A DNA stretch of 28,145 bases. It comes from CAZWUW01 sp964636895 (lineage in GTDB: Bacteria; Bacillota; Thermincolia; Thermincolales; CAZWUW01). Location: assembly GCA_964636895.1 (NCBI GenBank), contig CAZWUW010000038.1:1-28145 (forward strand). The letters are read 5' to 3'. Position 1 is the stretch's first letter. The number at the start of each line of letters is the position of its first letter. Below, piece by piece: positions 15,677 to 22,384 of this stretch. Position numbers and translations under genes: made by a program. Under the pieces are notes generated by a model. That model was not told the DNA's origin, made no database searches, and saw nothing but the letters and a program-made list of their open reading frames with translations.

Positions 15677-16051
15677 TCAATCCCTCTTTTCCTTTAGCCA
15701 CTTCATCAGCTCGTCGAGGTCGCTGTCTTTTAATTTTTTGCCGTCATACAACGTGGCAATCAAACTTGTAAAGGAATTCTCGTGAAACCTTTTCATAAAG
15801 TCGCCGGTTTCAAACTTTAGATAGTCTTCCTTGGCAATGAGCGGAAAATAATTGCGTTCTTTCCCGTTTTTTTCGGTTCTGACAAATCCGCGCTCCACCA
15901 GGCGCAACAACAGGGTGATAATGGTTTGAGCCTTCCATTCCTTTTCTTTTCCCAACTGCTCCATGATAATGCTGGTGGTAATAGGCGGCTCATTGGCCCA
16001 CACAACCTTCATAATCTCAAATTCGGCATCGGGAAGTTTTTTCATAGGCAT
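15677..16051 (-). CDS. blaI: BlaI/MecI-family transcriptional repressor
   Basis: A 124-residue winged-helix protein with the family pattern LPDAEFEIMKVVW, then TIITLLLRLVERGFVRTEKN and a C-terminal dimerisation helix pair (SFTSLIATLYDGKKL, then ELMKWLKEKRD). The start is the ATG after GGAGGTGAAC. BlaI dimers bind operators at their own promoter and are cleaved after the partner M56 protein is activated. The promoter upstream carries two 18-base copies of a candidate operator, one over the -10 region, so autorepression of the blaI-blaR unit is very likely. The genuine target outside the operon is unknown: no beta-lactamase is in the window. Confidence 0.93.
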   Translation of the reverse strand: MPMKKLPDAEFEIMKVVWANEPPITTSIIMEQLGKEKEWKAQTIITLLLRLVERGFVRTEKNGKERNYFPLIAKEDYLKFETGDFMKRFHENSFTSLIATLYDGKKLKDSDLDELMKWLKEKRD

Positions 16052-16069
16052 TCAAAAGTTCACCTCCAT

Positions 16070-16121
16070 ATTCTACAATTGTCTACAATGATATTCTACA
16101 CTTGTCTTAATTGGCTGTCAA
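16070..16121 (-). promoter_or_regulatory. blaI promoter with two BlaI operators
   Basis: TTGACA (16121-16116), a 17-base spacer and TAGAAT (16098-16093). Two direct copies of an 18-base box, ATTCTACAnTTGTCTnnA on the plus strand, lie at 16093-16110 (covering the -10 and spacer) and 16070-16087 (just downstream of the start of transcription), spaced 23 bp, about two helical turns. The TACA..TGT core resembles known BlaI/MecI sites. Confidence 0.82.
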
Positions 16122-16554
16122 TAGCTAATCTAAAATTTTTTGGCAAAAGAATGCTTATCGGAGACCTGAAAGAAACTATCTTCCCGAAAAGTCTCAATAT
16201 AGTCAAAATCGGCCCATATCAGTCCCCTTATCTTTAGTTTAACTTCACATGATAACTCCAAATGGTCTGAACCCGCAGGTTCGTTTTTATGCCCAAAACA
16301 GTGTCATAAACGATAGTGTTCCATTATCACCCGCTTCAATTGCTGATTTTTTAACAAATTCAATATAGGTACATATTGGCGGCGGACATACAGGCGGCTA
16401 TTGACCACCTGGGTAAGCAGTTTTAAGTTCATTTCCCCCAAACACCGAAAAGACAGTGTCCGATTAAATCTAATCAAAATACCGCTAAAACTGCATCATA
16501 TAGTCTATTATCCAGTAATTGTAATGACATTGTAAATCATATGTGTATAATGCA
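16122..16554. other. Non-coding gap, decayed sequence
   Basis: No complete gene. It holds a short hairpin GAACC-CGCA-GGTTC (16269-16282) followed by GTTTTT, a weak terminator candidate, and on the plus strand a stop-bounded stretch near 16356-16424 that translates to YRYILAADIQAAIDHLGKQF, which looks like a protein C terminus but which I could not assign. The gap is AT-rich. It is plausibly scar tissue of lost mobile or toxin-antitoxin genes. Confidence 0.5.
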
Positions 16555-16583
16555 TTGACACCTTGCACATAATATTGTAAAAT
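16555..16583 (+). promoter_or_regulatory. Promoter of the dinJ-yafQ pair with ATTGTAA repeats
   Basis: TTGACA (16555-16560), a 17-base spacer and TAAAAT (16578-16583). Three copies of ATTGTAA occur nearby (about 16518, 16529 and 16574), the last overlapping the -10 region; they are candidate half-sites for antitoxin autoregulation. Confidence 0.75.
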
Positions 16584-16608
16584 ATAGCCATAGAAAGGAG
16601 TTGCTACT

Positions 16609-16878
16609 ATGCCAAATACGACTAATTTAAACATTCGCGTCGATGAGGATTTGAAACGCAAGGCGGAAGCTATATTTTCAGAGCTTGGACTTAATATGTC
16701 TACAGCTATGAATATTTTTCTTCGTTATTCCGTTCGTTACGGCGGTATTCCTTTTGACCTGCGCATTGAAAAACCCAATTCCGATACATTGGCAGCAATT
16801 GAAGATGTCAATAATAACCGTAACATGAGTAAGACCTTCGACAGCGTGAGTACACTGATGGAGGATTTAAATGCTTAG
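16609..16878 (+). CDS. dinJ: RelB/DinJ-family antitoxin
   Basis: An 89-residue protein. The N terminus TTNLNIRVDEDLKRKAEAIF and LGLNMSTAMNIFLRYSVRYG are diagnostic of DinJ/RelB ribbon-helix-helix antitoxins: a DNA-binding beta strand followed by two helices. The acidic C-terminal helix would wrap the toxin. The start follows AAAGGAG. It overlaps the toxin gene by 8 bp, indicating translational coupling. The complex probably represses its own promoter. Both partners look intact, so unlike the neighbouring modules this pair is likely functional. Confidence 0.93.
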   Translation: MPNTTNLNIRVDEDLKRKAEAIFSELGLNMSTAMNIFLRYSVRYGGIPFDLRIEKPNSDTLAAIEDVNNNRNMSKTFDSVSTLMEDLNA

Positions 16879-17143
16879 AATCCGGTACTCAAGCAAGTTC
16901 AAGAAGGACTTTAAAATAATTGTAAAACGCGGGTACGATATTAAGCTGCTTGAAGAAGTGCTTAATCTTCTCTGTAAAGAACAAATCCTTCCTCATAAGT
17001 ATCTTGACCATGCTTTGATAGGTAATTATGCAGGGCATCGAGAATGCCACATAGCACCTGACTGGTTACTGATTTACAAAATCGAAAATGATATCTTAAC
17101 CTTGTCATTGACACGCACGGGAACACATAGCGACTTGTTTTGA
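16871..17143 (+). CDS. yafQ: YafQ-family ribosome-dependent mRNA interferase toxin
   Basis: A 90-residue RelE-superfamily protein of normal length. The core SSKFKKDFKIIVKRGYDIK matches YafQ, and the catalytic set can be traced: H47 (YLDHAL), H60 and D64 (HRECHIAPDWLLIYK) and H86 in TRTGTHSDLF, equal to the H50/H63/D67/H87 arrangement of E. coli YafQ. It cleaves mRNA in the ribosomal A site and is neutralised by the upstream antitoxin. The start ATG lies inside the antitoxin gene, with GGAGG just ahead. Confidence 0.93.
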   Translation: MLRIRYSSKFKKDFKIIVKRGYDIKLLEEVLNLLCKEQILPHKYLDHALIGNYAGHRECHIAPDWLLIYKIENDILTLSLTRTGTHSDLF

Positions 17144-17222
17144 CAAACAAATCGAGGAAAAAATCGATCAAAACATATCGGGCGATTTTCTTTTTTTGCC
17201 AGCTTACCTCTTGACAAAATAG

Positions 17223-17348
17223 GTTTACTCTAATTCAACCGCTCTTGTAAAGCTTTGTCTCGAAGAATTAGGCTGGAAAAAGTCGACTACCTATACAGTT
17301 TTGAGAAAGCCTTGTGAACGTGGCATTTTACAAAATCAAAATGCTATT
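17223..17348 (+). pseudogene. Fragment of a second BlaI-family repressor
   Basis: One frame reads VYSNSTALVKLCLEELGWKK and continues STTYTVLRKPCERGILQNQN, which is the recognition-helix region of a BlaI/penicillinase-repressor protein (LGWKxSTTYTVLRKLxERGI). There is no start codon with a ribosome site and no dimerisation domain; homology stops at about 17348, where it abuts the AbiEi fragment on the other strand. It differs in sequence from the intact blaI at 15677, so it is not a local copy. Confidence 0.75.
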
Positions 17349-17611
17349 CACTTGGAGTTCTGTTTGAATAACCATAATAAAACAAAGCAGTATCCATGCA
17401 GAGAATACCATCCGGAAATAGTCCCGCAATAGTAGCCGCTTCGTTTGTTTCGTTAATTTTATGCCATTGATAAAAGCCTCTGCGAATTCTAATGATTTTA
17501 CCCTGCTTTATATATTTTTGTACAAGCGAATAGGCTATTACCATCTTGTCGCAAATCAACTGTAGTAGCATAACCATTGTTATTATTGAAAATTGTTTTA
17601 ATTTTATCCAT
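17344..17611 (-). pseudogene. AbiEi-like (type IV) antitoxin fragment, frameshifted
   Basis: From the ATG at 17611, preceded by GGAGGTAAGG, the frame gives MDKIKTIFNNNNGYATTVDL then RQDG, the N-terminal winged-helix opening of AbiEi-type antitoxins. After a frameshift near 17540 it continues in another frame as YSLVQKYIKQGKIIRIRRGF, then LFPDGILCMDTALFYYGYSN, the rest of the wing and linker. It ends at 17344, so the C-terminal antitoxin domain is absent, and no AbiEii toxin follows. Confidence 0.75.
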
Positions 17612-17693
17612 GTCATCACCTTACCTCCGCTGTATCTCTCACAAAGCGGTTTTTTAATAGTATATTACAAAAATTTCCAGAAAACAAGATGCG

Positions 17694-17724
17694 AAATCCG
17701 CTCTCAGCTGCAAGGAGCGGATTT
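17694..17724. repeat. Inverted repeat, possible weak terminator
   Basis: AAATCCGCTC (17694-17703) and its complement (17715-17724) form a 10-bp stem around an 11-base loop that itself contains CAGCTG. T tails are short. It separates the toxin-antitoxin scar region from the rluA-like gene. Confidence 0.55.
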
Positions 17725-17821
17725 TATGAGCGGAAACTTCTAATTGAGCCCTGGCTTCAATATCAGTAGTCTTTATGTTAGTATTGTAATAATAAAAATT
17801 AATTCCAAAGAGTGAGGAAAA

Positions 17822-18454
17822 ATGGACAATACACAGCTAACATACACAGCAGGTATTCTGGATCAGGATACTTTTCTGCGGGACATAATATCCGCAAAAC
17901 TTTTGTTGTCCCATTCTCTGGTAGTACGGCTTAAGCAGCAGAACAAAATAAAGGTGAACGGGTATCCGACCCATACCAACTACCGCATCAATGCAGAGGA
18001 CATTATTACAATTGATATGAACTTCACCGAGGATAGCAAAATCATACCGGAGTCGATTCCTCTAAATATAGTTTACGAAGACGTGGACTTCTTAGTGGTG
18101 AACAAGCCCGCAGGCATGTCTACTCATCCATCCCGACTGGGCGGCACCGGCACCCTAGCTAATGCGGTAACATATTACTGGCAGAGCTTGGGCAGGAACA
18201 CCCTTTTTCGCCCGATAAACCGCCTGGATAAAGACACTTCAGGGCTGATCCTAATAGGGAATAGCCAGTTTGCCCACCAAGGCATATTCAATCAAATAAA
18301 GGGACGCATCATGGAGCGAAGGTATATTGCTTTGGTAGAGGGTGCGATGGCAATTGACTACGGCTCTATCGACCAACCAATTGCCCGGCAAGATGATAAT
18401 AGTCGCCGGAGAACGCTTCACCCTAATTCTCCCGTCATAAAAAATCTTTCATGA
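17822..18454 (+). pseudogene. RluA-family pseudouridine synthase, C-terminally truncated
   Basis: 210 codons. An N-terminal S4-like RNA-binding part (LLLSHSLVVRLKQQNKIKVN) precedes the catalytic domain: DVDFLVVNKPAGMSTHPSRL, the catalytic motif RLDKDTSG with D136, then GRIMERRYIALVEG and PIARQDDNSRRRTLHPN. RluA proteins continue for about 90 more residues with the AxTxYxVL and GRTHQIRVH segments; here the frame ends with NSPVIKNLS and these are missing. The catalytic Asp is present, but the missing strands complete the active-site fold, so activity is doubtful. The start follows GTGAGGAAAA, a modest site. Truncated gene is the best description. Confidence 0.8.
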
Positions 18455-18482
18455 AACTTCACGATTCTCCTGATTTTTGGCA

Positions 18483-18512
18483 TAAAAAAAAGACCCCATA
18501 TCTTGAGGTCTT
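18483..18512 (-). terminator. Hairpin with a T run on the minus strand
   Basis: AAGACC (18490-18495) and GGTCTT (18507-18512) with an imperfect extended stem. On the minus strand it is followed by seven T residues. It would stop read-through from the minus-strand membrane protein gene before it reaches the rluA remnant. Confidence 0.7.
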
Positions 18513-18671
18513 ATTCATCTCATATCGCTTTTTTCCCACGATTTGTTCTACACATCAGGATTCTCAAAACGATCGCCTTTGCTCTGATTGCTGGAATTCA
18601 ACCCAGTGGGGACGACGAAGTTTTTGATGAAGTCCTGGAAAACAATCAATAAATTGATTAAGTAAAAATAT
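18513..18671. other. Non-coding gap with an unassigned C-terminal-like reading frame
   Basis: On the plus strand a stop-ended stretch (about 18540-18653) reads ILKTIAFALIAGIQPSGDDE, then VFDEVLENNQ. It has no start or ribosome site and I cannot assign it. No other feature is seen. Confidence 0.4.
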
Positions 18672-18706
18672 AAGCCCTGGACAGGCTGTTGGCCGGTACA
18701 GGGCTT
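18672..18706 (-). terminator. Probable terminator of the 18750 gene
   Basis: AAGCCCTG (18672-18679) and CAGGGCTT (18699-18706), with further pairing inside the loop (GGCTGTTGGCC). On the minus strand a TTATATTTTT tail follows. It lies 44 bp beyond the stop of the minus-strand gene. Confidence 0.7.
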
Positions 18707-18749
18707 CGATAATATTGACGGTAATTATATGTCTTCCTGGTAAATCTTC

Positions 18750-19151
18750 CTAGTGAGCGGTTTTTTGTTTTTGATTTGAGGATGTTGAGAAAAAGGACCT
18801 GGGGAAGAAGCCTGCCATGGTAGCCATAACCAAAAAACCAAGTCCCATGGAATTGATTATGATGCCAAGGTTGCTAAAAACGTTTATTGTGTCATTATAC
18901 TCAGGCAACTCTACACCGCCCCAGCTGAAAAGATTGTACAGGTCTGCGGCTGTTTGGTTATAGGCGGCCATGTTAGGTGTAAATGTCCCAAGGATAAGCA
19001 GTCCCCCGATGCTGCTTACAAAGACTCCCAAAGATGCCCACCACAACAGGGCAGAGAAAATGCGGTGATGGCCTCTTGCTTTATGGAATACCAGAGCAGT
19101 TACAAGGCCGGTACCAACAATCAGGTAAGCAAGAACGAGTACGTCTGACAT
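18750..19151 (-). CDS. Small membrane protein divergent from the sensor kinase, function unknown
   Basis: A 133-residue protein starting at the ATG at 19151, with GAGGAG eight bases ahead; a GTG three codons upstream is less likely. It has three to four hydrophobic helices (residues ~3-20, ~35-56 and ~92-115) with a His-rich cytoplasmic-looking loop (FHKARGHHRIF) and an outer loop with FSWGGVELPEYND. The His residues next to helices could ligate heme, but no known cytochrome b motif is present. I do not recognise the family. It shares its upstream region with the two-component system and has three GACATTTGTC-type boxes there, so it is probably part of the same regulon as the multiheme cytochromes. 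Confidence 0.75.
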   Translation of the reverse strand: MSDVLVLAYLIVGTGLVTALVFHKARGHHRIFSALLWWASLGVFVSSIGGLLILGTFTPNMAAYNQTAADLYNLFSWGGVELPEYNDTINVFSNLGIIINSMGLGFLVMATMAGFFPRSFFSTSSNQKQKTAH

Positions 19152-19180
19152 ATAAATCACTCCTCGTATTATTATTTTAA

Positions 19181-19360
19181 GGACATTTGTCCTCTGCTTC
19201 TGGCTTCATATTAATACAAATGTCACTGTCAAACAAGTGACAAATGTCCCTATTTTCCCAAAATTAAATAAGACACGGGAAGGAAAGCTGTATTACCTGT
19301 CTCTGATATTCCCCTGCGTAATGGGTCATTTGTAACTGACATTATACATCTGACATTTGC
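19181..19360. promoter_or_regulatory. Divergent control region with five GACATTTGTC-like boxes
   Basis: Boxes lie at 19181-19192 (GGACATTTGTCC, a near-perfect palindrome), 19215-19226 (TACAAATGTCAC), 19238-19250 (TGACAAATGTCCC), 19323-19336 (GGGTCATTTGTAAC) and 19350-19360 (CTGACATTTGC). The core dyad is GACA-TT-TGTC. The minus-strand gene has TTGACA at 19232-19227 and TATGAA at 19210-19205 with a 16-base spacer, so its promoter is flanked and partly covered by boxes. The 13-mer at 19238 recurs exactly at 25296. Confidence 0.65.
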
Positions 19361-19378
19361 TAATCGGTTTGTTATAAT
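19350..19378 (+). promoter_or_regulatory. Promoter of the histidine kinase gene
   Basis: CTGACA (19350-19355), a 17-base spacer and TATAAT (19373-19378). The -35 overlaps a half box. The implied leader is about 200 bases, unusually long, and contains a direct repeat just before the ribosome site. Confidence 0.65.
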
Positions 19379-19530
19379 ACTTAATAATCAGTACTTGAAT
19401 AATCGGACAACAAATTCGTTCAGTGATGCTGGTGACCGCTTAAGGTACAAAAAATCCCGCCGCCCCCCCGGATTGTTGACCTAGTGACTTATCATCGTGT
19501 ACATTTTTATTAAACAACATACTATTAAGC

Positions 19531-19574
19531 TTAGTAATATTGAACAGCTTAATTGTTTAGTTAATATTGTACAG
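19531..19574 (+). repeat. Direct repeat in the leader of the kinase gene
   Basis: TTAGTAATATTGAACAG (19531-19547) and TTAGTTAATATTGTACAG (19557-19574) are near-identical copies about 26 bp apart, ending directly at the GAGGGAGG ribosome site. They may be binding sites of a second regulator. Confidence 0.6.
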
Positions 19575-19588
19575 AGGGAGGTCGCGGC

Positions 19589-21019
19589 ATGGTCGATGTA
19601 CTACAGCTTAACATCCTGGCATTGTATTTTCTGTATGGCCTCTCCTTTTATACCATGGGAGTTGCCATAGCCTTTCAGTACCGGAATTACAGCAGCTTTC
19701 GCATGGCATATAGTCTGAGCATGCTGGCTGCTTTTGCCCTCCTGCACGGTATCAGTGAATGGGGTATGGTTTTCATTCCCGTAGGTGTTCCCAATTTTGG
19801 GGATTTTCCATTATGGAAGCTGATTGCAGTTCAACGGCTTCTCCAGTCTGTTTCATATTTTTTCCTGTTCTGTTTTGGGGTTAAACTTGTATGTGATTCC
19901 CACAACAAAAATTTTTTATGGGGAGCTATCCTGCCAACGGTATTGTTCCTTGGGTGGTTTGCAGAATTTGCCCGGTTTATTACCATGGTTGGTAAAAGTG
20001 GTTTGCTCGAATGCCTGCTGCAGAGTGAAAGCTGGTCCCGGTACCTTCTGGCCCTGCCGGCAGGAATGTTTACTGCTTATGGATTGGCTCTTCAGGTCCC
20101 TGAATTTAAGGATTTTAATAACAGAACTGTTACCCGGGACCTTTGGATTGCCTCAATTGCTTTTGGGTTGTATGGTTTGTTTAGCGGTCTGATTGTACCA
20201 CAAAACATCGGGGGTCTGAGCAGATACATCAATATTGAAAACTTCAGGGCTCTAATCGGGCTTCCGATTGAGGTATTCCGAACCGCAACGGCTTTGGTTG
20301 CAACGTGGTCAATTACAAGTCTGCTGGCCATCTTTGATCTGGAGAAACAAAAGCAGGTCATGGAAAGCAGGAGAAGTGAGGCTGTATATCGGGAGAGGGA
20401 GCGGATAGCTAGGGATTTACATGACGATGTTACTCAGTCGATTTTTGCAGTTGGGCTTGATTTACAAACAACAGTCAATATTATAGGCCAAGACGGGAAA
20501 ACAGCATCTGACAGAATAAGCTCATCGATCAAACAGCTTAACAATGTAATTCATGCTCTTCGTTCATATATTAAAGGACTGGAGGCCAATGGTAATGACC
20601 AGGATCTCAAAACGGTCCTCACAACTACAGTCAAAGAGCTACAGCAAAAATCATATCCTGTTATCGGCTTAAATATCGCCCTTGGCCAAAGCACGGAGAT
20701 CGAACCGCGTTCTGATGCCGAGGATTGGCTGCAGCAGCTGCGGCAGATGGTACGAGAAGCCCTGAATAATGCCAAAAAGCACTCAAGAGCAGATTATATC
20801 TGTGTGGATGTTTGGATTGAAGGAAAAAAACTAATGGTATCAATAAAAGACAATGGTTTGGGAATGCCCTCGGCAGATCTGTTTACTGAGGACAAACGTC
20901 GACAACACCTTGGCATAAAAAATATGAAAAGAAGGGCACAGCTTATCGGCGGAGACATGCAGATTTCATCAAAAATGGGCGAAGGCACCAATATTATTTT
21001 CAGTATACCGATTTTCTAA
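19589..21019 (+). CDS. NarL-type sensor histidine kinase with a polytopic N-terminal sensor
   Basis: A 476-residue protein. Residues 1-~245 hold seven or so membrane helices, an input region unlike NarX/NarQ, with little outside sequence. The rest is kinase: the HisKA_3 dimerisation motif RERERIARDLHDDVTQSIFA with phospho-acceptor H278, then a HATPase domain with N box REALNNAKKHS and G-box segments IKDNGLGMP and GEGTNIIFSIP. The start follows GAGGGAGG. It is 55 bp before the response regulator and should phosphorylate it. The membrane-embedded sensor and the cytochrome neighbours suggest it senses quinone redox state, membrane potential or a respiratory acceptor; this is inference. Confidence 0.93.
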   Translation: MVDVLQLNILALYFLYGLSFYTMGVAIAFQYRNYSSFRMAYSLSMLAAFALLHGISEWGMVFIPVGVPNFGDFPLWKLIAVQRLLQSVSYFFLFCFGVKLVCDSHNKNFLWGAILPTVLFLGWFAEFARFITMVGKSGLLECLLQSESWSRYLLALPAGMFTAYGLALQVPEFKDFNNRTVTRDLWIASIAFGLYGLFSGLIVPQNIGGLSRYINIENFRALIGLPIEVFRTATALVATWSITSLLAIFDLEKQKQVMESRRSEAVYRERERIARDLHDDVTQSIFAVGLDLQTTVNIIGQDGKTASDRISSSIKQLNNVIHALRSYIKGLEANGNDQDLKTVLTTTVKELQQKSYPVIGLNIALGQSTEIEPRSDAEDWLQQLRQMVREALNNAKKHSRADYICVDVWIEGKKLMVSIKDNGLGMPSADLFTEDKRRQHLGIKNMKRRAQLIGGDMQISSKMGEGTNIIFSIPIF

Positions 21020-21074
21020 ACTTGTTATCGTCAAACCGACAAATGACGTGAAAAAAAGGAGATGAAAATCAAAA

Positions 21075-21719
21075 ATGGAAAAGATTAAAGTATTGGTAGT
21101 TGATGATCACGAAATTGTGAGGCATGGGCTGACCCATTTTATTGAGCAGTATCCCGATATGGAGGTCGTGGGTGGGGCAAACAGTCTTGGAGAAGCACTA
21201 TTGAAGACGGAACAGCATAACCCCGAAGTAATAATAATGGATATTCGGCTTAAGAAAAGCAGCGGTATTGATGCATGCCGCGAAATAACCAACTGTTTTC
21301 CGGACACCAAGATTATAATGCTTACATCTTATTGTGACGAGGAAATGCTGGTAGATTCAATAATGGCCGGCGCAAAAGGATATGTCTTGAAGGACGTCGG
21401 CAATGATGAAATAATCAGGGCAGTTCGCGCTGCCTACCGGGGGGAGTCGCTGCTTGACTCGGTAGTCACAAATAAACTATTGAACCAAATGAGGAGTAAC
21501 GGACATAAGCAAAATGAATCTGTGGACAATTTAACCATTCAGGAGAAGAAAGTCCTCTTCCTGATAGCAAAAGGAAAAACAAACAAAGAAATTGCTGATG
21601 AAGTTTTCCTTAGTGAAAAAACTGTCAGAAACTACGTAAGTAATATCCTGGCGAAACTAAATCTGTCAAATCGTACAGAGGCTGCAGCTTATGCTGCCAA
21701 AAGAAATTTTACAAATTAA
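21075..21719 (+). CDS. NarL/FixJ-type response regulator
   Basis: A 214-residue protein. The receiver domain (1-~125) has the acidic pair in VVDDHE (D10, D11), phospho-acceptor D56 in VIIMDIRL, a Ser/Thr in IIMLTSY and Lys in GYVLKD. The output is a LuxR-type HTH near 147-212: LTIQEKKVLFLIAKGKTNKE, then IADEVFLSEKTVRNYVSNIL and AKLNLSNRTEAAAYA. Its ATG is preceded by AAGGAG at a slightly long distance. Being paired with the kinase and followed by a terminator, it is the natural candidate to bind the GACA-TT-TGTC boxes near the kinase, tetraheme and decaheme promoters. Confidence 0.95.
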   Translation: MEKIKVLVVDDHEIVRHGLTHFIEQYPDMEVVGGANSLGEALLKTEQHNPEVIIMDIRLKKSSGIDACREITNCFPDTKIIMLTSYCDEEMLVDSIMAGAKGYVLKDVGNDEIIRAVRAAYRGESLLDSVVTNKLLNQMRSNGHKQNESVDNLTIQEKKVLFLIAKGKTNKEIADEVFLSEKTVRNYVSNILAKLNLSNRTEAAAYAAKRNFTN

Positions 21720-21731
21720 CCGATGTAAACT

Positions 21732-21761
21732 AAAACCTGATGTTAATCATCAGGTTTTTTT
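21732..21761 (+). terminator. Terminator after the two-component pair
   Basis: AAAACCTGATG, loop TTAAT, CATCAGGTTTT, then more T residues. A perfect 11-bp stem. Confidence 0.95.
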
Positions 21762-21782
21762 GTTGGGACAATCGAGATAAAT

Positions 21783-21859
21783 GGGACACATGACCATGAC
21801 ATCCTCAACATTTTAGGGACTGTTGACATCTGACTTTTACATATTTTCATCGGTATAAT
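21783..21859 (+). promoter_or_regulatory. Promoter and candidate boxes of the tetraheme/FeS/NrfD operon
   Basis: TGACTT (21831-21836), a 17-base spacer and TATAAT (21854-21859), with a leader of about 40 bases. Upstream, GGGACACATGACC (21783-21795) matches the GGGACATTTGTCA box in 9 of 13 positions, and AGGGACTGTTGACA near 21815 is a weaker match. A non-consensus -35 fits activator control. Confidence 0.6.
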
Positions 21860-21904
21860 AAGACTAAACAACAATGGCGAACGAATACATAAGGAGATGA
21901 TGCT

Positions 21905-22384
21905 GTGGCAGAAAAAAAGAATTTTTTTGGTCAGGCTACTGTTCGGGTGGGACTATTACTAATCGTTGTCGTAGTCATGTTTGGTGTAGCGATGCAGCTT
22001 TTTATTCCTGAAAGCTTTGGAAAATACGGCCGCTATAGAAGCGACAGCATCGGCGAAAATGTTAGTAAGGAGGTCGGCTTTGCAGAAGGCAGTGGTGTAT
22101 GTGCAAATTGCCATGTCAATGTAAACAATGAATTAGGTACAGCCCAACATGCAAAGATTGACTGCCAAACCTGCCACGGGCCGGGAGAAAAACACAGAAA
22201 CAGCCCAAAAGAATACTCGCTGAAAATCATTGGGGACAAAAACCTATGTGCAGCGTGTCATTCGACCATAGCCGGCAGGAAGGACAAAGGGGTTGCTACA
22301 GTGGAACCGGTAATACACAGCGGAGGAATCGTATGTACCAAGTGTCATAACCCACATCAACCGTTAGGAGGGAGGAATGGATGA
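21905..22384 (+). CDS. Membrane-anchored tetraheme cytochrome c
   Basis: A 159-residue protein starting at a GTG after AAGGAGATG. An N-terminal signal-anchor (residues ~12-34) leaves the rest outside. Four CxxCH heme sites lie at 66-70 (CANCH), 87-91 (CQTCH), 115-119 (CAACH) and 144-148 (CTKCH), with extra His residues for bis-His ligation (H81, H97, H138, H151). It starts an operon: its last codons overlap the ferredoxin gene by 4 bp, which in turn overlaps the NrfD gene. The arrangement resembles the cytochrome/FeS/NrfD cores of quinol-oxidising complexes such as NrfBCD, Qrc or alternative complex III. It probably takes or gives electrons between the ferredoxin subunit and other cytochromes. 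Confidence 0.93.
   Translation: MAEKKNFFGQATVRVGLLLIVVVVMFGVAMQLFIPESFGKYGRYRSDSIGENVSKEVGFAEGSGVCANCHVNVNNELGTAQHAKIDCQTCHGPGEKHRNSPKEYSLKIIGDKNLCAACHSTIAGRKDKGVATVEPVIHSGGIVCTKCHNPHQPLGGRNG

Noticed and set aside
16356..16424. Possible transposase or integrase tail (YRYILAADIQAAIDHLGK)
   Set aside because: Too short to assign; no inverted repeats, target duplication or catalytic motif around it.
16555..17143. CRISPR-like or phage element in the accessory zone
   Set aside because: No regularly spaced repeats, integrase or phage gene; the content is explained by toxin-antitoxin genes and remnants.
19440..19465. C-rich run in the kinase leader as a riboswitch or G-quadruplex
   Set aside because: One short homopolymer-like run without the repeated tracts or conserved stems needed for either.
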